A DNA stretch of 64,000 nt, taken from an uncultured Elusimicrobia bacterium (GTDB lineage: Bacteria; Elusimicrobiota; Elusimicrobia; UBA1565; UBA9628). Location: positions 1 through 64,000 of the forward strand of contig CAIRTQ010000086.1 in the NCBI GenBank assembly GCA_903881545.1. The letters are read 5' to 3'. Below the pieces are notes generated by a model. It saw only the letters and a program-made list of their open reading frames with translations, had not been told where the DNA came from and did not search any database. The position numbers and the translations under genes are program-made. Position 1 is the first letter of the stretch; the number at the start of each line of letters is the position of its first letter. Below are positions 9,597-19,323 of the stretch, piece after piece.

Positions 9597-10211
9597 TTAC
9601 ATGCCGGGAAGGACGAAAGCAATCGGCCGGTCGCGGTTGGGCACATACTTGGTCACCTCGAAGCCGAAACCGCTGTTCTGCATGAACGGCATGTTGACAG
9701 GATTGGTGCAGACCGTCAGGGTCACGATCTGCCAGACTTGAGTGCGGCTGATCGCAAGGCCGGGTGGGCCCACGCAACTGTTGCCGTTGCACGGGCAGCT
9801 GGGCTCGGGACAGAGCCCCAGGAAGGCGCAGTTCTGCTGTTCCTGCGGCGTGGTCGGCCGGGCGCCGACATACTTCATGGCGCGCTCCTGGATGTCCGCC
9901 TGCAGGTTGGCGTCATCGCCCTGGAAGTTCACGTTGCGGTGCGACTCGAGCTGCCAGCGCCGGGCGGCATAATAGGACGCAATCTCGATCTTCTGCACCA
10001 GGATGAGCAAGGCATATAGCTTGGCGAAAGCGAACATGAAGAAAAAGAAGATCGGCAAGAGCAGCACGGTCTCCACGGTCGCCTGCCCCTTGCGCCGCCG
10101 CCAGAACAAGGGCCTGGGCGCGGCAGCGCCCTGGCCCTGACAGCCATAAGGAAATGCGTTGGCTGTCAAGGGTAGGTCCTCACCTGGAACTTCGGGGTCG
10201 GATTCGGCCAA
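9597..10211 (-). CDS. TadE-like pseudopilin (start may be internal, near 10168)
   Basis: RRRKGQATVETVLLLPIFFFFMFAFAKL, a TadE-type N-terminal motif. Confidence 0.75.
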   Translation of the reverse strand: MAESDPEVPGEDLPLTANAFPYGCQGQGAAAPRPLFWRRRKGQATVETVLLLPIFFFFMFAFAKLYALLILVQKIEIASYYAARRWQLESHRNVNFQGDDANLQADIQERAMKYVGARPTTPQEQQNCAFLGLCPEPSCPCNGNSCVGPPGLAISRTQVWQIVTLTVCTNPVNMPFMQNSGFGFEVTKYVPNRDRPIAFVLPGM

Positions 10212-11425
10212 ATCGCGGGCAGGGCCCCGGCAAACCCATCTATGGCGGCCGTCACATTGACCTTAGGCTGGGCGGGCGCGTTGAAATCATAGTTGAAATA
10301 GTTCGCGGGCGCTTTCCAGCTTTGCCGTACGGCCACACCTCTCACTTCCGGTATGTTGTTGGGGCTAGGGTTGAGCCGTTTCAGGGGCTCGAGCAATTTA
10401 GGGGACACCCACAATAATTGAAAAAGACCTGAACAATAATTGGGGCTGGGCACCTTCCACGGGGTGTCCGGAGCAAAGACCTGCCAAGGTTGGAATTTAT
10501 TACCGGTCGGCTGGTTTCCATAGAAATTGAGGTATTCATAACAGGAGTACTGGATGTTCGTGCCCGGGCTCCAATTCCCGATGCCGCTGGCGAAGGACTG
10601 GACCCCGTCCGTGGCGAAATCCCCGGTATTGAGCCAATAGGACTTCGTGAGGAAATTGTGCTGGGCTGCCAAGCGCTGTAGCACCGAATACTGGGCGTCC
10701 TCGACCGAACCCAGGAGCTGGTAGATCTGCACATAGAGCTTGAAAATCTGATTAGCGTCATCCCAATTGATCCAGTAGCTGTTGGCGTCCGCCATGGTCA
10801 GGAGGTTCAGACAAGGTGTTTGCGCACCGCTGTTCGTGCCCTTGCATGTTGACACCGGTTGCGGCCAGGACGGCGGGCTGGCGTTCTTGTCCGCGCCCCT
10901 ACTGTTGTACCATTTGTCGCCAAAAGAGATATCCCATTGCATGTCGGTCTGTGCATACTGCTGCCCGCTGATGCTGGGGTCACCGGAACAATTGCCATGC
11001 TTCACCGGGAAGTCCCCGTCCATGCACATGATTTTCCAGAGCGTCTCACCCCTCCCCCCCGTGCAAGAGTGCTTTTGGGTGCAATCGGGAGGATTATCAC
11101 AGACATCCTTCTGGTCGCATTCGATCGTGGTCCCGGAAAAACCTTCCGAGAAGATGCGCATGGGGAAGGCGCCGTTGACGTAGGCCGTGCGGTTGAGGAA
11201 GTCCGAGTAATTGGTCATCTCCACGAACACGGCCGCGTCCAAGGCGAACTGGTGGCGGATCTTCTCCCGGGAAAGCTTGGCGGTCTCATAGATGAGGTAA
11301 ATGAACAAGAAGAAGGTGGGGAAGAGGAACAGGGCCGGGATGACGACCTGTCCCGCGCGTGACCGTGGACGGAGGAAGCGCATCAGCATTAGATTAGCCT
11401 GCAAGCGAAAAAAAATCAAGTCCAA
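10166..11425 (-). CDS. TadE/TadG-like protein, divergent
   Basis: RAGQVVIPALFLFPTFFLFIYLIYETAKLSREKIRHQFALDAAVF N-terminal helix followed by a large extracytoplasmic domain. Confidence 0.6.
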   Translation of the reverse strand: MDLIFFRLQANLMLMRFLRPRSRAGQVVIPALFLFPTFFLFIYLIYETAKLSREKIRHQFALDAAVFVEMTNYSDFLNRTAYVNGAFPMRIFSEGFSGTTIECDQKDVCDNPPDCTQKHSCTGGRGETLWKIMCMDGDFPVKHGNCSGDPSISGQQYAQTDMQWDISFGDKWYNSRGADKNASPPSWPQPVSTCKGTNSGAQTPCLNLLTMADANSYWINWDDANQIFKLYVQIYQLLGSVEDAQYSVLQRLAAQHNFLTKSYWLNTGDFATDGVQSFASGIGNWSPGTNIQYSCYEYLNFYGNQPTGNKFQPWQVFAPDTPWKVPSPNYCSGLFQLLWVSPKLLEPLKRLNPSPNNIPEVRGVAVRQSWKAPANYFNYDFNAPAQPKVNVTAAIDGFAGALPAIWPNPTPKFQVRTYP

Positions 11426-11458
11426 CGTGGTTAAAAATCAGAAAAGGGCGGCTGCGGG

Positions 11459-12547
11459 CTATGCGGCCAGGAAGCGGGTCGTGTCCTCAATGCTAAACTT
11501 GACCTGGGGAGCTCCCAAATCCAGCGAGGTGGCGATATGCTGCTCGAGCGCGCCCTCTTTGAAGCGAAAGATGCAGGACTGCAGGGTGGTGGAATAGGTC
11601 TCCCCGCGCACGCTCTCGACCTCGGCCCACAAGGCCCGGTCGCCCCACGGCCGCAGCGTCTCCCCCATGCCGGAGCGATAAGCGGCGTAGTCCGCGTCAC
11701 CCATGCCCGCGGTCGTGCCCATGTTCAGCACGAGGAGCCCGACGTCCTCCTCCGGCGGGACATTCTTGGCGATGAAGCGCGGGGCCAGCCGCGCCGCGCA
11801 AGGCACGAGCTGGATGAAGCTGGCGTCCCGGGACATCCGGTCCAAAACAAAGTCCGCCGCCCGGTCCATCTCGGCTATGGCGGGCATGTTGTCGGGCGGC
11901 AAAGCAGCGGTCAGCCAGCGCCGGTGAGCTATATCGCCCAGGAGCAAAGGTTCGGGGTCCAGACCGATGCGCGCGGCCAGGAGGTCGGAACGAAACCCTC
12001 TTTGCGGCGCAACCAGGTCCGCGGCCAGGTTCAGGCCCGCCCCGGCGTTGACCTCCACCAAGTAGAAGGGCATCTGGCGCTTGCGCTGGAAGAAGAGGAG
12101 GGCGGGGATGATCCACAGCGGCGCACAGGCCGCGGCATAGGCGCGGCAATGGCCAGTCTTCAGGCGCTCGAAAAATGTGGCCGGCGCCCCGGCCAGGAAC
12201 CGGTCCAAGGCCGGCGCCGGGTCAGCCTCGGGCGTCCCTCCGCAAGACGGGAAATACCGGACCAAGGGATGGTCCGCGTCGCTGAGGACCTCGTAATGGA
12301 TGGCGGTAAGGAAGAGCACCCAGGCTTCCGTCCAGCCTACGAATCGGCGCTTCTCCCAAGCCTTGATGGTCTTGGGCCACCAGGGCGGCTCGCTCTTCTT
12401 AAGCTCCGCGGCCAGATGCCGGACCATGGCGCCAGTGACGGGCTGCCCTTGCGTGACCAGGGCGGCCCGTTCCAGCTGGGCCAGGAAGAGATCCTTGGTC
12501 ATCATGGGAGCCGCGCCTCCGGCCCCCGCCGCGTCATACGCTGGCAT
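11459..12547 (-). CDS. Hypothetical protein, possibly DUF2332 family
   Basis: 362 aa; YFPSCGG and LVEVNAGAGLNLAADL resemble DUF2332 motifs. Confidence 0.5.
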   Translation of the reverse strand: MPAYDAAGAGGAAPMMTKDLFLAQLERAALVTQGQPVTGAMVRHLAAELKKSEPPWWPKTIKAWEKRRFVGWTEAWVLFLTAIHYEVLSDADHPLVRYFPSCGGTPEADPAPALDRFLAGAPATFFERLKTGHCRAYAAACAPLWIIPALLFFQRKRQMPFYLVEVNAGAGLNLAADLVAPQRGFRSDLLAARIGLDPEPLLLGDIAHRRWLTAALPPDNMPAIAEMDRAADFVLDRMSRDASFIQLVPCAARLAPRFIAKNVPPEEDVGLLVLNMGTTAGMGDADYAAYRSGMGETLRPWGDRALWAEVESVRGETYSTTLQSCIFRFKEGALEQHIATSLDLGAPQVKFSIEDTTRFLAA

Positions 12548-12559
12548 GGCGCGGGGCGC

Positions 12560-13231
12560 TCAGGACTCCCGCGGTGAGATGAGCCCTATCTCAATGCCCT
12601 TGACCACCGCCTCGGTGCGGTTGGAAACATCGAGCTTCTGGAAGACGGCGTTGAGGTGGTTCTTGATGGTCTTGACCGAACATTCCATCTTGGCGGCGAT
12701 CTCCTTGTTGGCGAGCCCCGAGCCCAGTAACACCAAGACCCGGATCTCGGTCTTGGTCAGAGCCACCGGAGAGCCGTGCCCTTCGCCCGAAGCCATCTGC
12801 CGCAGCCCGGCCAGAAGCTTGCCCATGACCTGCTGAGGAATCATCACGCCGTCGTTGGCAAAGGCCTTCAAGGCGTTGACCAGTTCGGAGGCGGGGAGCA
12901 TCTTGGACAAATAGCCGTTGGCCCCGGCCTGGATGGCCTCCATCACGTGGGCCTCGTCCTCATAGCTGGAAAGGATCAGCACATTCGTGTTGGGGCATTC
13001 CTTGCGGATTTGCCGGGTCGCCGAGATACCGTCTATCTGCGGGAGCTTGATGTCCATAAGAATGACGTCAGGCTTGAGCTTCTTGGCCTGGCGGATGACA
13101 TCCTGGCCGTCGACGGCTTCACCGACCACTTCGACCATCTTCTCGTTCTCGAGCAGGTCCTTGATCCCCTCGCGGAACAGGGTCTGGTCATCGGCGATCA
13201 GCACTCTGACTCTTTTCTTCGGCGTCGGCAT
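12560..13231 (-). CDS. NarL/LuxR-type response regulator
   Basis: RVLIADDQTLFREG..DVILMDIKLP receiver plus LTKTEIRVLVLLGSGLANKEIAAKMECSVKTIKNHLNAVFQKL HTH; AGGGAGG RBS before ATG 13231. Confidence 0.9.
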   Translation of the reverse strand: MPTPKKRVRVLIADDQTLFREGIKDLLENEKMVEVVGEAVDGQDVIRQAKKLKPDVILMDIKLPQIDGISATRQIRKECPNTNVLILSSYEDEAHVMEAIQAGANGYLSKMLPASELVNALKAFANDGVMIPQQVMGKLLAGLRQMASGEGHGSPVALTKTEIRVLVLLGSGLANKEIAAKMECSVKTIKNHLNAVFQKLDVSNRTEAVVKGIEIGLISPRES

Positions 13232-13320
13232 GTCTTTCCTCCCTGCGCTCCCGGCTCGCGGCCCATCCAAAATCCGCATTGATTAGACCACAAAATCACA
13301 TGAGTATACCAAATAATATT

Positions 13321-14442
13321 TCAAGCCTTGGCCCGCGGCACGGGCAGCGTGAACAAGAACATGGCGCCCCGGTCGCGGCCCGGGCTTTCGACCCAGATGC
13401 GCCCTTTGTGGCTCTCCACGATCTCCTTGGCGATCGTGAGCCCCAGGCCCAGGCGGCCGCCCCCGGCCTGGCTTTGCGCCTGGCAGAAACTCTCAAAGAT
13501 GGTATCGACATCCTCGGGCGCTATCCCTTCGCCGGTGTCGCGCACCGCGAAGCGGACCGCATCCCCCTGGCGGCTGACCAGGACCGCGACCTCCCCCCCC
13601 CGGCTGGTATGACGGATGGCGTTCTCCAGCAGGTTGTTCAAGACCTGCATGACCCGGCGCTGGTCGCCGCACAGCATGGGCAGGCCGGGCTCGAGCTGGG
13701 CGCGCAGCGACACCCCCCGGGCCGCTGCCCGGCCTTGGGGCCCCACTAATCCCTCCTCCACCATGGCCCCGGGCGCGAAGAGGCTCGTCTCCATGCGGAA
13801 CCGGCCCTGCTCGATCGCGGCCCAGTCCACCAGGTCCCCGCTGAGCCGCGCCAGCTGGGCGATGCCGCCGGAGATGTAGTCCATGCGCTTCTTCTGCTCC
13901 GCGTCGGGCGTGATGGATTGGGCCAGCATCTCGAAGCTTACCTGCAAGGCCATCAGCGAGTTGGCGAGGTCGTGCGAGGACATGGACAGGAACTTGGACT
14001 TCATGTGGTTGAGGCGCGTCAGCTGGGCGTTCTTCTCCTTGAGGTCCGCCACGAGCCGCCGATTCTCGCTCTCCAGGCGCAGCTTCTCCATGGCCTTGAT
14101 GATGGAGTGCTTGAGCCGATCGAAGTCCACGGGCTTGGACATAAAGTCGGCGACGGATTCCTGGATGGCCTTCACCGCGGTGTCCAGATTGGCGTGCGCG
14201 GTCAGCATCAGGATCTGGCTCTCGGTGTTCACGGTGCGGATGGCCTTGATGACGTCGATGCCGGTCGCGTCGCCGAGATTGTAATCCATGATGATGACGT
14301 CGAAAAAGCGCCGGCGGACCTGGGCCATGGCCTCGGCGCCCGAGGCGGCCTGGCAGACCTCGTAATCGTCCATCTCGAGATTGTCGCTGACGGTCTCGCG
14401 CATGTGCGCGTCGTCGTCGACGATCAGGACCAAGCCTCTCAT
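13321..14442 (-). CDS. Receiver-histidine kinase hybrid
   Basis: N-terminal receiver (LIVDDDAHMRETV..VIIMDYNLG), HisKA (SMSSHDLANSL), HATPase (NNLLENAIRHTS, GLGLTIAKEIVESH). Confidence 0.9.
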   Translation of the reverse strand: MRGLVLIVDDDAHMRETVSDNLEMDDYEVCQAASGAEAMAQVRRRFFDVIIMDYNLGDATGIDVIKAIRTVNTESQILMLTAHANLDTAVKAIQESVADFMSKPVDFDRLKHSIIKAMEKLRLESENRRLVADLKEKNAQLTRLNHMKSKFLSMSSHDLANSLMALQVSFEMLAQSITPDAEQKKRMDYISGGIAQLARLSGDLVDWAAIEQGRFRMETSLFAPGAMVEEGLVGPQGRAAARGVSLRAQLEPGLPMLCGDQRRVMQVLNNLLENAIRHTSRGGEVAVLVSRQGDAVRFAVRDTGEGIAPEDVDTIFESFCQAQSQAGGGRLGLGLTIAKEIVESHKGRIWVESPGRDRGAMFLFTLPVPRAKA

Positions 14443-16346
14443 GCGGGGCGGGCCCCGGGCGCCGCAGCCTGGGCCACCGGAAGCGTGATTCGGAAGACCG
14501 TGCCCTGCCCGACCACGGAGTCGACGTCCACGGCGCCGCGGTGGCGGTCGGCGACCTTGCGCACCACCGCCAGGCCCAGTCCCGTGCCGCGCGCCTTGGT
14601 GGTGTAGAAAGGCGCGAAGATCTTCTCCTGGACATCCGGCGGCATGCCCGGACCGGTGTCGCCCACGAAGATGGCCACGCGGCCGCGGTCATCGCTGAGG
14701 CGGGTGTGCACGCTGACCCGGCCTCTCTCAGGCATGACCTCAATGCCGTTGTTGATCAGGTTGCGGATGGCCTGCTGCATCTCGGTCGTATCGATGTCTA
14801 CCGGCGGATTGGCCGGATCCAGGCTCTTGTCCAGGACGATATGCGGCGGGAAGGGGTAGACCGAAAGCAGCTCCTCGATCCAGGCGTTGAGGAGGACCCG
14901 CTCGGGCTTGAGCTCGCGCGTCCGGGAGTAGGTCAGGATCTCGTTGATTATGCCGTTGGCCTGCCGGATCTCGGACTCGATGATCTTGATGTGCTTCTCG
15001 ATCTTGGCGTCGGTCCCGCCGGGTGCGATCCCCAGCTTGGTCTTGATGAAGTAGATGGAATTGTTGATGACGGCCAGGGGATTTCGGATTTCGTGGCCCA
15101 CCACCGAGGCCATCTGCCCGATGGCCGCGAGCCGCTCCTTGTTGATGAGCTCGTCCTGTGCGGCCTTGAGCTCGCGGGTGCGCGCCTCGACGCGCTTGTT
15201 GAGTTCCCGGTTGAGCTTCTCCAGCTCCTGCTGGGCCTGGAGCAGGTCGCCCGTCTTCTCCTTCAGGTTCTCCCTCATGTCCAGGAAGGCCTGGGTCAGC
15301 TCCCCGATCTCGTCGTTGGTAGGGATCATCTCCGGGATGTCCTCAAACTGCCCCCGACCCAACTTCGCGGCGGCCACGCGCAGAAGCCGGATGGGCTGGG
15401 CGATGTAGTTGGCCGCGGCCAACGAGAGCATGATGATGAAAACCACGACCAGCAGCAAATACTCGAAGATCTGTTTCTTCATCTCGGCGGCGCCCTGGTA
15501 GGCGTACTCCATGGGCTGCTTGACGTAGACGACCCAATCGAGGTCGTGCACGTCCGCGTAGGCGCCCACCAGTCGCCGGCCGTCGGAGAGGAACATCTCG
15601 CCTCCGCCCTCGGACGCGGTCTGGGTGGTGATGATCTTCAATTCCTCGTCGCTCAGACGCGCGTCGGACTTGAAGACTTCCTTGGGATCGGAATGCGCGA
15701 TCAGGAAGCCGTCGCGCTTGTCCACCACGGCGGCGGCGGACTTGCCGGTGGCCGGGAACTCCATGCCCAGCATGGAGGTCAGCCCGTTCAAGCTCACCCG
15801 CGCCATCAAGACGCCCGCCGGCTTGCCCGGCGGCGGGGCCTTCTGGTCGGTCACGGCCACGGCGATCGTCGCCGTCGGATAAATCCCCTGGCGCTCCAAC
15901 TTGCCGATGTACTGCCCTCGGCGCAGGGCGGCAATGAAGAACTCCTCATTCTCAAAATTGCGCAGCGGCGGCGCCGCCCCCAGCAGGCGCCCACGGTGCA
16001 GCTGCTCCGCGCCCTGGGCGTTGCAGACGGAGAGCTCCAGAATAGCAAGATGCACCTGCAGTATCCGGTCGAGGTACTGCTGCTGCCGGGCCGGGTTCAT
16101 GGCAGCGAATTCCTCTATGCCCGCGGTTTCCGCCAAGACATTGCGATAGGTGGTCACATACTTGTAGGCCGTGTCCGCGAAGCCGGCGGCCAAGGTCTTC
16201 TGCATCGACAGGGTCGCCTTGCGCAAGGAACTCTGGGAGATGCCGACCAGATGGTAGCCCACCACCCCCATGGGCGCCAGGGAGATGAGCAGAAACCAGC
16301 CCAGCATCTTGTAGGCCAGCTTCCCGCGTCGCACCGGCGGTGCCAT
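14439..16346 (-). CDS. Membrane sensor histidine kinase (extracytoplasmic sensor, HAMP, HisKA/HATPase)
   Basis: GHEIRNPLAVINNSIYFIKTK H-box; RNLINNGIEVMPERG, GLGLAVVRKVADRHRG; two TMs flanking a Cache-like region. Confidence 0.9.
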   Translation of the reverse strand: MAPPVRRGKLAYKMLGWFLLISLAPMGVVGYHLVGISQSSLRKATLSMQKTLAAGFADTAYKYVTTYRNVLAETAGIEEFAAMNPARQQQYLDRILQVHLAILELSVCNAQGAEQLHRGRLLGAAPPLRNFENEEFFIAALRRGQYIGKLERQGIYPTATIAVAVTDQKAPPPGKPAGVLMARVSLNGLTSMLGMEFPATGKSAAAVVDKRDGFLIAHSDPKEVFKSDARLSDEELKIITTQTASEGGGEMFLSDGRRLVGAYADVHDLDWVVYVKQPMEYAYQGAAEMKKQIFEYLLLVVVFIIMLSLAAANYIAQPIRLLRVAAAKLGRGQFEDIPEMIPTNDEIGELTQAFLDMRENLKEKTGDLLQAQQELEKLNRELNKRVEARTRELKAAQDELINKERLAAIGQMASVVGHEIRNPLAVINNSIYFIKTKLGIAPGGTDAKIEKHIKIIESEIRQANGIINEILTYSRTRELKPERVLLNAWIEELLSVYPFPPHIVLDKSLDPANPPVDIDTTEMQQAIRNLINNGIEVMPERGRVSVHTRLSDDRGRVAIFVGDTGPGMPPDVQEKIFAPFYTTKARGTGLGLAVVRKVADRHRGAVDVDSVVGQGTVFRITLPVAQAAAPGARPA

Positions 16347-16405
16347 ATCAGGCTTCCTCAGACCTCATCGGGAGTCCTTGCTCCTCCCGAAGGACCGGAC
16401 GGATT

Positions 16406-16780
16406 TCAGTCCGCCGTCCGGCGCGAGAGCAGCTGCTTGATGCGGATGGAAAGCTCGGCCAGGTCGAAGGGCTTGGTGATGTACTCATCGGCGCCCAGCT
16501 CGAAGCCCTGCTTCTTCTCCTCCGAGGAGAGAAAACGCCCGGTCATCATGATTAGGATGGTGCGGCGCGAGCGCTTGCGCAGGGTCTGGCAGATCTGGAA
16601 CCCGCTGGAATCCGGCAACTGGATGTCCATGATGACGACGTCCGGGTCGACCTTCTTGGCGGCCTCGATGCCGGAGTGCGCCGTGCCCGCCTGGCAGCAT
16701 TCAAAACCCTCCAGCTCCAGAACCTCGGCAAGGCTCTCGCGCAGGTGTGCGTCGTCGTCGATGATGAGTAATCTGGCCAT
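16406..16780 (-). CDS. Single-domain response regulator
   Basis: MARLLIIDDDAHLRESLAEVL..DVVIMDIQLPDSSG..YITKPFDLAELSIRIKQLL. Confidence 0.9.
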   Translation of the reverse strand: MARLLIIDDDAHLRESLAEVLELEGFECCQAGTAHSGIEAAKKVDPDVVIMDIQLPDSSGFQICQTLRKRSRRTILIMMTGRFLSSEEKKQGFELGADEYITKPFDLAELSIRIKQLLSRRTAD

Positions 16781-16781
16781 G

Positions 16782-17582
16782 TTACCTCCGCATTTCCGCG
16801 CCCGGCGGGACCAACTTGTAGCCGACGCATGGGATGGTGGTGATATAGCGCGCAGCCGACCCCAGCTTCTCGCGCAGGCGGCGGACGTGAACATCCACCG
16901 TGCGTGGCGACCCGAAATAATTATATCCCCAGACGCGCTCGATGAGGTAGGGCCGAGACAGCACCCGATTCGCCGAGCTCAGGAACACGTAGAGCAGGTC
17001 GAGCTCCTTCGAAGTCAGGGCCACGCGTTTGCCCGAGACATGCAGGGTGTAACTCGTGAGATTGAGTTCGACCGGCCCCAGCTTAATGATCTCCTCCGAG
17101 GCGGTGGTCTGGGTGCGCCGCAGCACCGCCTTGATGCGCGCCACGCATTCCGCCGCGTCCCAATTGAGTGAGAGGCACTCGTCTGCGCCAGCCTGGAAGA
17201 ACTCCAGGCGCAGGGAGGAGGCCCGGCTGCCGGGCGGCGCGATGGCCGAGGGCGGCGCTGTCTTCGCGAAATAGCCGGCGTAGGCGGGCCGGGTAATCAC
17301 GGCGGGCGAGGCTGCCGGCGCGTCGGCGTGCTCGACTACAGCAATGATGGGCAGTTGCTTTGTCGGGCCGCGCGCGCGCAGGGTCTTGACCATGACCACG
17401 CCGTCCTCATCGACGAGCCGGGAGCCGACGAGCAGGAGATCGCAGCTGCGGTTGGCCAACAGGCCCAAAAGTTCCTTCGCTTTCTGGGCCACGGTCACCG
17501 CCAGGCCGTTGGCGGCCACCGCCTCCAGGATGACGGCCGCCCGGTTGGGCTCGCGCGAGGCGTAGACGACGTTTAGCCGCAT
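16782..17582 (-). CDS. OmpR/PhoB-type winged-helix regulator with atypical receiver
   Basis: C-terminal VALTSKELDLLYVFLSSANRVLSRPYLIERVWGYNYFGSPRTVDVHVRRLREKLG; receiver-like N-terminus lacks the usual acidic residues. Confidence 0.85.
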   Translation of the reverse strand: MRLNVVYASREPNRAAVILEAVAANGLAVTVAQKAKELLGLLANRSCDLLLVGSRLVDEDGVVMVKTLRARGPTKQLPIIAVVEHADAPAASPAVITRPAYAGYFAKTAPPSAIAPPGSRASSLRLEFFQAGADECLSLNWDAAECVARIKAVLRRTQTTASEEIIKLGPVELNLTSYTLHVSGKRVALTSKELDLLYVFLSSANRVLSRPYLIERVWGYNYFGSPRTVDVHVRRLREKLGSAARYITTIPCVGYKLVPPGAEMRR

Positions 17583-17589
17583 GGCCCGG

Positions 17590-18036
17590 TCAGCCCGCGG
17601 ATGAGTCAGCGGCGGAGCCGTCCTCCTCCGCCTCCAGCTCCACCGTCACGCCACGCATGCCCAAGGCGGCGGAATAAAAGTTATAGAAGACGGCGACGAT
17701 CATCACCAAGGCGTCCGCGAGCACCATGTAGAATACGGCGAACATCAGCGTGGCGACGAGCCGGAGTGACAGCGACATGTCCGCCGTGCCCATGCTGGGC
17801 ATGATCAGGAAGCTCAGCACGCCTCCCGCCAATCCCATCGTCCCCAGGACCGCAGATAGGACCGGCCGCGCCGCAAAGACGATAGCCAGCGCCGCGATGA
17901 CGGCCCCGACCACGGAAACGACCAGCTTGACCTTGAGGTAGCCGATCAGTATGAGAATCGCGCCGACCGCGACCCCGGTCGGGATCATGGGATGGCTGTG
18001 CCAATAAGGATCGATACGCTTCACTTGCTGGGTCAT
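17590..18036 (-). CDS. Small membrane protein, unknown function
   Basis: MTQQVKRIDPYWHSHPMIP plus several hydrophobic segments; start chosen at the internal Met. Confidence 0.55.
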   Translation of the reverse strand: MTQQVKRIDPYWHSHPMIPTGVAVGAILILIGYLKVKLVVSVVGAVIAALAIVFAARPVLSAVLGTMGLAGGVLSFLIMPSMGTADMSLSLRLVATLMFAVFYMVLADALVMIVAVFYNFYSAALGMRGVTVELEAEEDGSAADSSAG

Positions 18037-18164
18037 TTCATTCTCCTGAAGACAGGATACCCGCGCCGGCGAGGATTGCACCAATCCGTAAGCCCGGCGA
18101 CCGCGGCATGATAGAGAAAGATTAACAATAGCAAAGAGAAATTACAAGGGTATCGCGCGCAGGC

Positions 18165-19292
18165 TCAGGCAAAGGGGCGCGCGGCGACCGCCTTAGGCTC
18201 GAAGAGGATGAGAGTCCGACGCAGCTCGCCCTCCTCTTCCAAATGCACGGCCCGCACGTGGCAGGGCTCGGAACGGAACATCGTGTCGGCCTCAACGAGA
18301 TGGTTGGGCTTGTCCAAAGCCGCGGTCACCAGGCGCAGTACGTCCTGCTGCTGGCTGTCGATGACATCGAGCAGATGGAGCTTGCCGTCCGCCGACGCCC
18401 CCCCCGCGATCGGGAAATTGGTGTAAAGGACGGAGTTATCCTCGTCCACCACAATCGCCCGGTGATTCTTGGCGACGATGGCCATGAGGATGGATTGCCA
18501 CCACTTGGCCTCGGCCGCGCCCCGCTGCTTCTCCTTGACCATGGCGTTGGCCACCTCGGCCTTGACCTTGGAGAGGAAGATGCTCACGGCGTTGGCCAGT
18601 CCGCCGATCTCGTCGTGCCGCGGGGGATACTTGAGCTCCAGACTCTTGAAGGAGATGCCCTCGATGGCGTCGCGCAGGGACAACAGTGGGTTAATGACGA
18701 AATGATGCAGGAAGAAGTACAGGGGGATGCCCAGCAGGAACAGGACCCCAACGGCTCCCGCCGCGTACTTACGCATGGCCTGATTGATGACCCGAACCAC
18801 GCCCTCGCGGCTGATCTGTAGGTCGATGATACCCAGGACCTCTCCGCGCAAGGCCAGCGGGATGGCGATGTCGTAAAGGGGCAGGCCGGGCACGGCGCGC
18901 ACGATGGGGGTCTTGGCCAGCGAGGCCTGCTCGATGGCGTCAGAGGGCAGGCTCACCTCATGGACGAAGGTCTCGAAGGGCTCCGTGATCTTGCCGGGGT
19001 CGCGGAACCAGCGCACCTCGCCGAACTTATTGAGATAGAGCAGCGAGGCCACCCGATCGTCCTTGGAGAAGCGCAGGACCACATCGTGCTCGTCCATAGT
19101 AATAGCGTTCGGGCTGCGCGCCAAGCCGGAAATGAGGGTCGGGGCGTAAAGGCGCACCATACTCTTGGCGTCCTCCACGAGCCGCTCGTCAAAGGTCCAC
19201 TTAAAAAGGTTGTAGTAGAAGATGCCCCCCAGGACCATGACATAGATCCCGATCATCGTGAACCACAGGAACCACTTGGAGGACAGATTCAT
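18165..19292 (-). CDS. Membrane sensor protein with HAMP-like linker
   Basis: N-terminal TM, extracytoplasmic sensor region, second TM, HAMP-like INPLLSLRDAIEGISFKSLELKYPPRHDEIGGLANAVSIF. Confidence 0.65.
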   Translation of the reverse strand: MNLSSKWFLWFTMIGIYVMVLGGIFYYNLFKWTFDERLVEDAKSMVRLYAPTLISGLARSPNAITMDEHDVVLRFSKDDRVASLLYLNKFGEVRWFRDPGKITEPFETFVHEVSLPSDAIEQASLAKTPIVRAVPGLPLYDIAIPLALRGEVLGIIDLQISREGVVRVINQAMRKYAAGAVGVLFLLGIPLYFFLHHFVINPLLSLRDAIEGISFKSLELKYPPRHDEIGGLANAVSIFLSKVKAEVANAMVKEKQRGAAEAKWWQSILMAIVAKNHRAIVVDEDNSVLYTNFPIAGGASADGKLHLLDVIDSQQQDVLRLVTAALDKPNHLVEADTMFRSEPCHVRAVHLEEEGELRRTLILFEPKAVAARPFA

Positions 19293-19323
19293 GGACTAAC
19301 CTTAACCGCCGGATCGCGTCCGG

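Noticed and set aside
14541-17171. 876-aa plus-strand ORF antisense to the sensor kinase and regulators
   Set aside because: Gln/His/Arg/Gly-rich composition typical of antisense frames in GC-rich DNA; the minus strand carries clear histidine kinase and regulator motifs.
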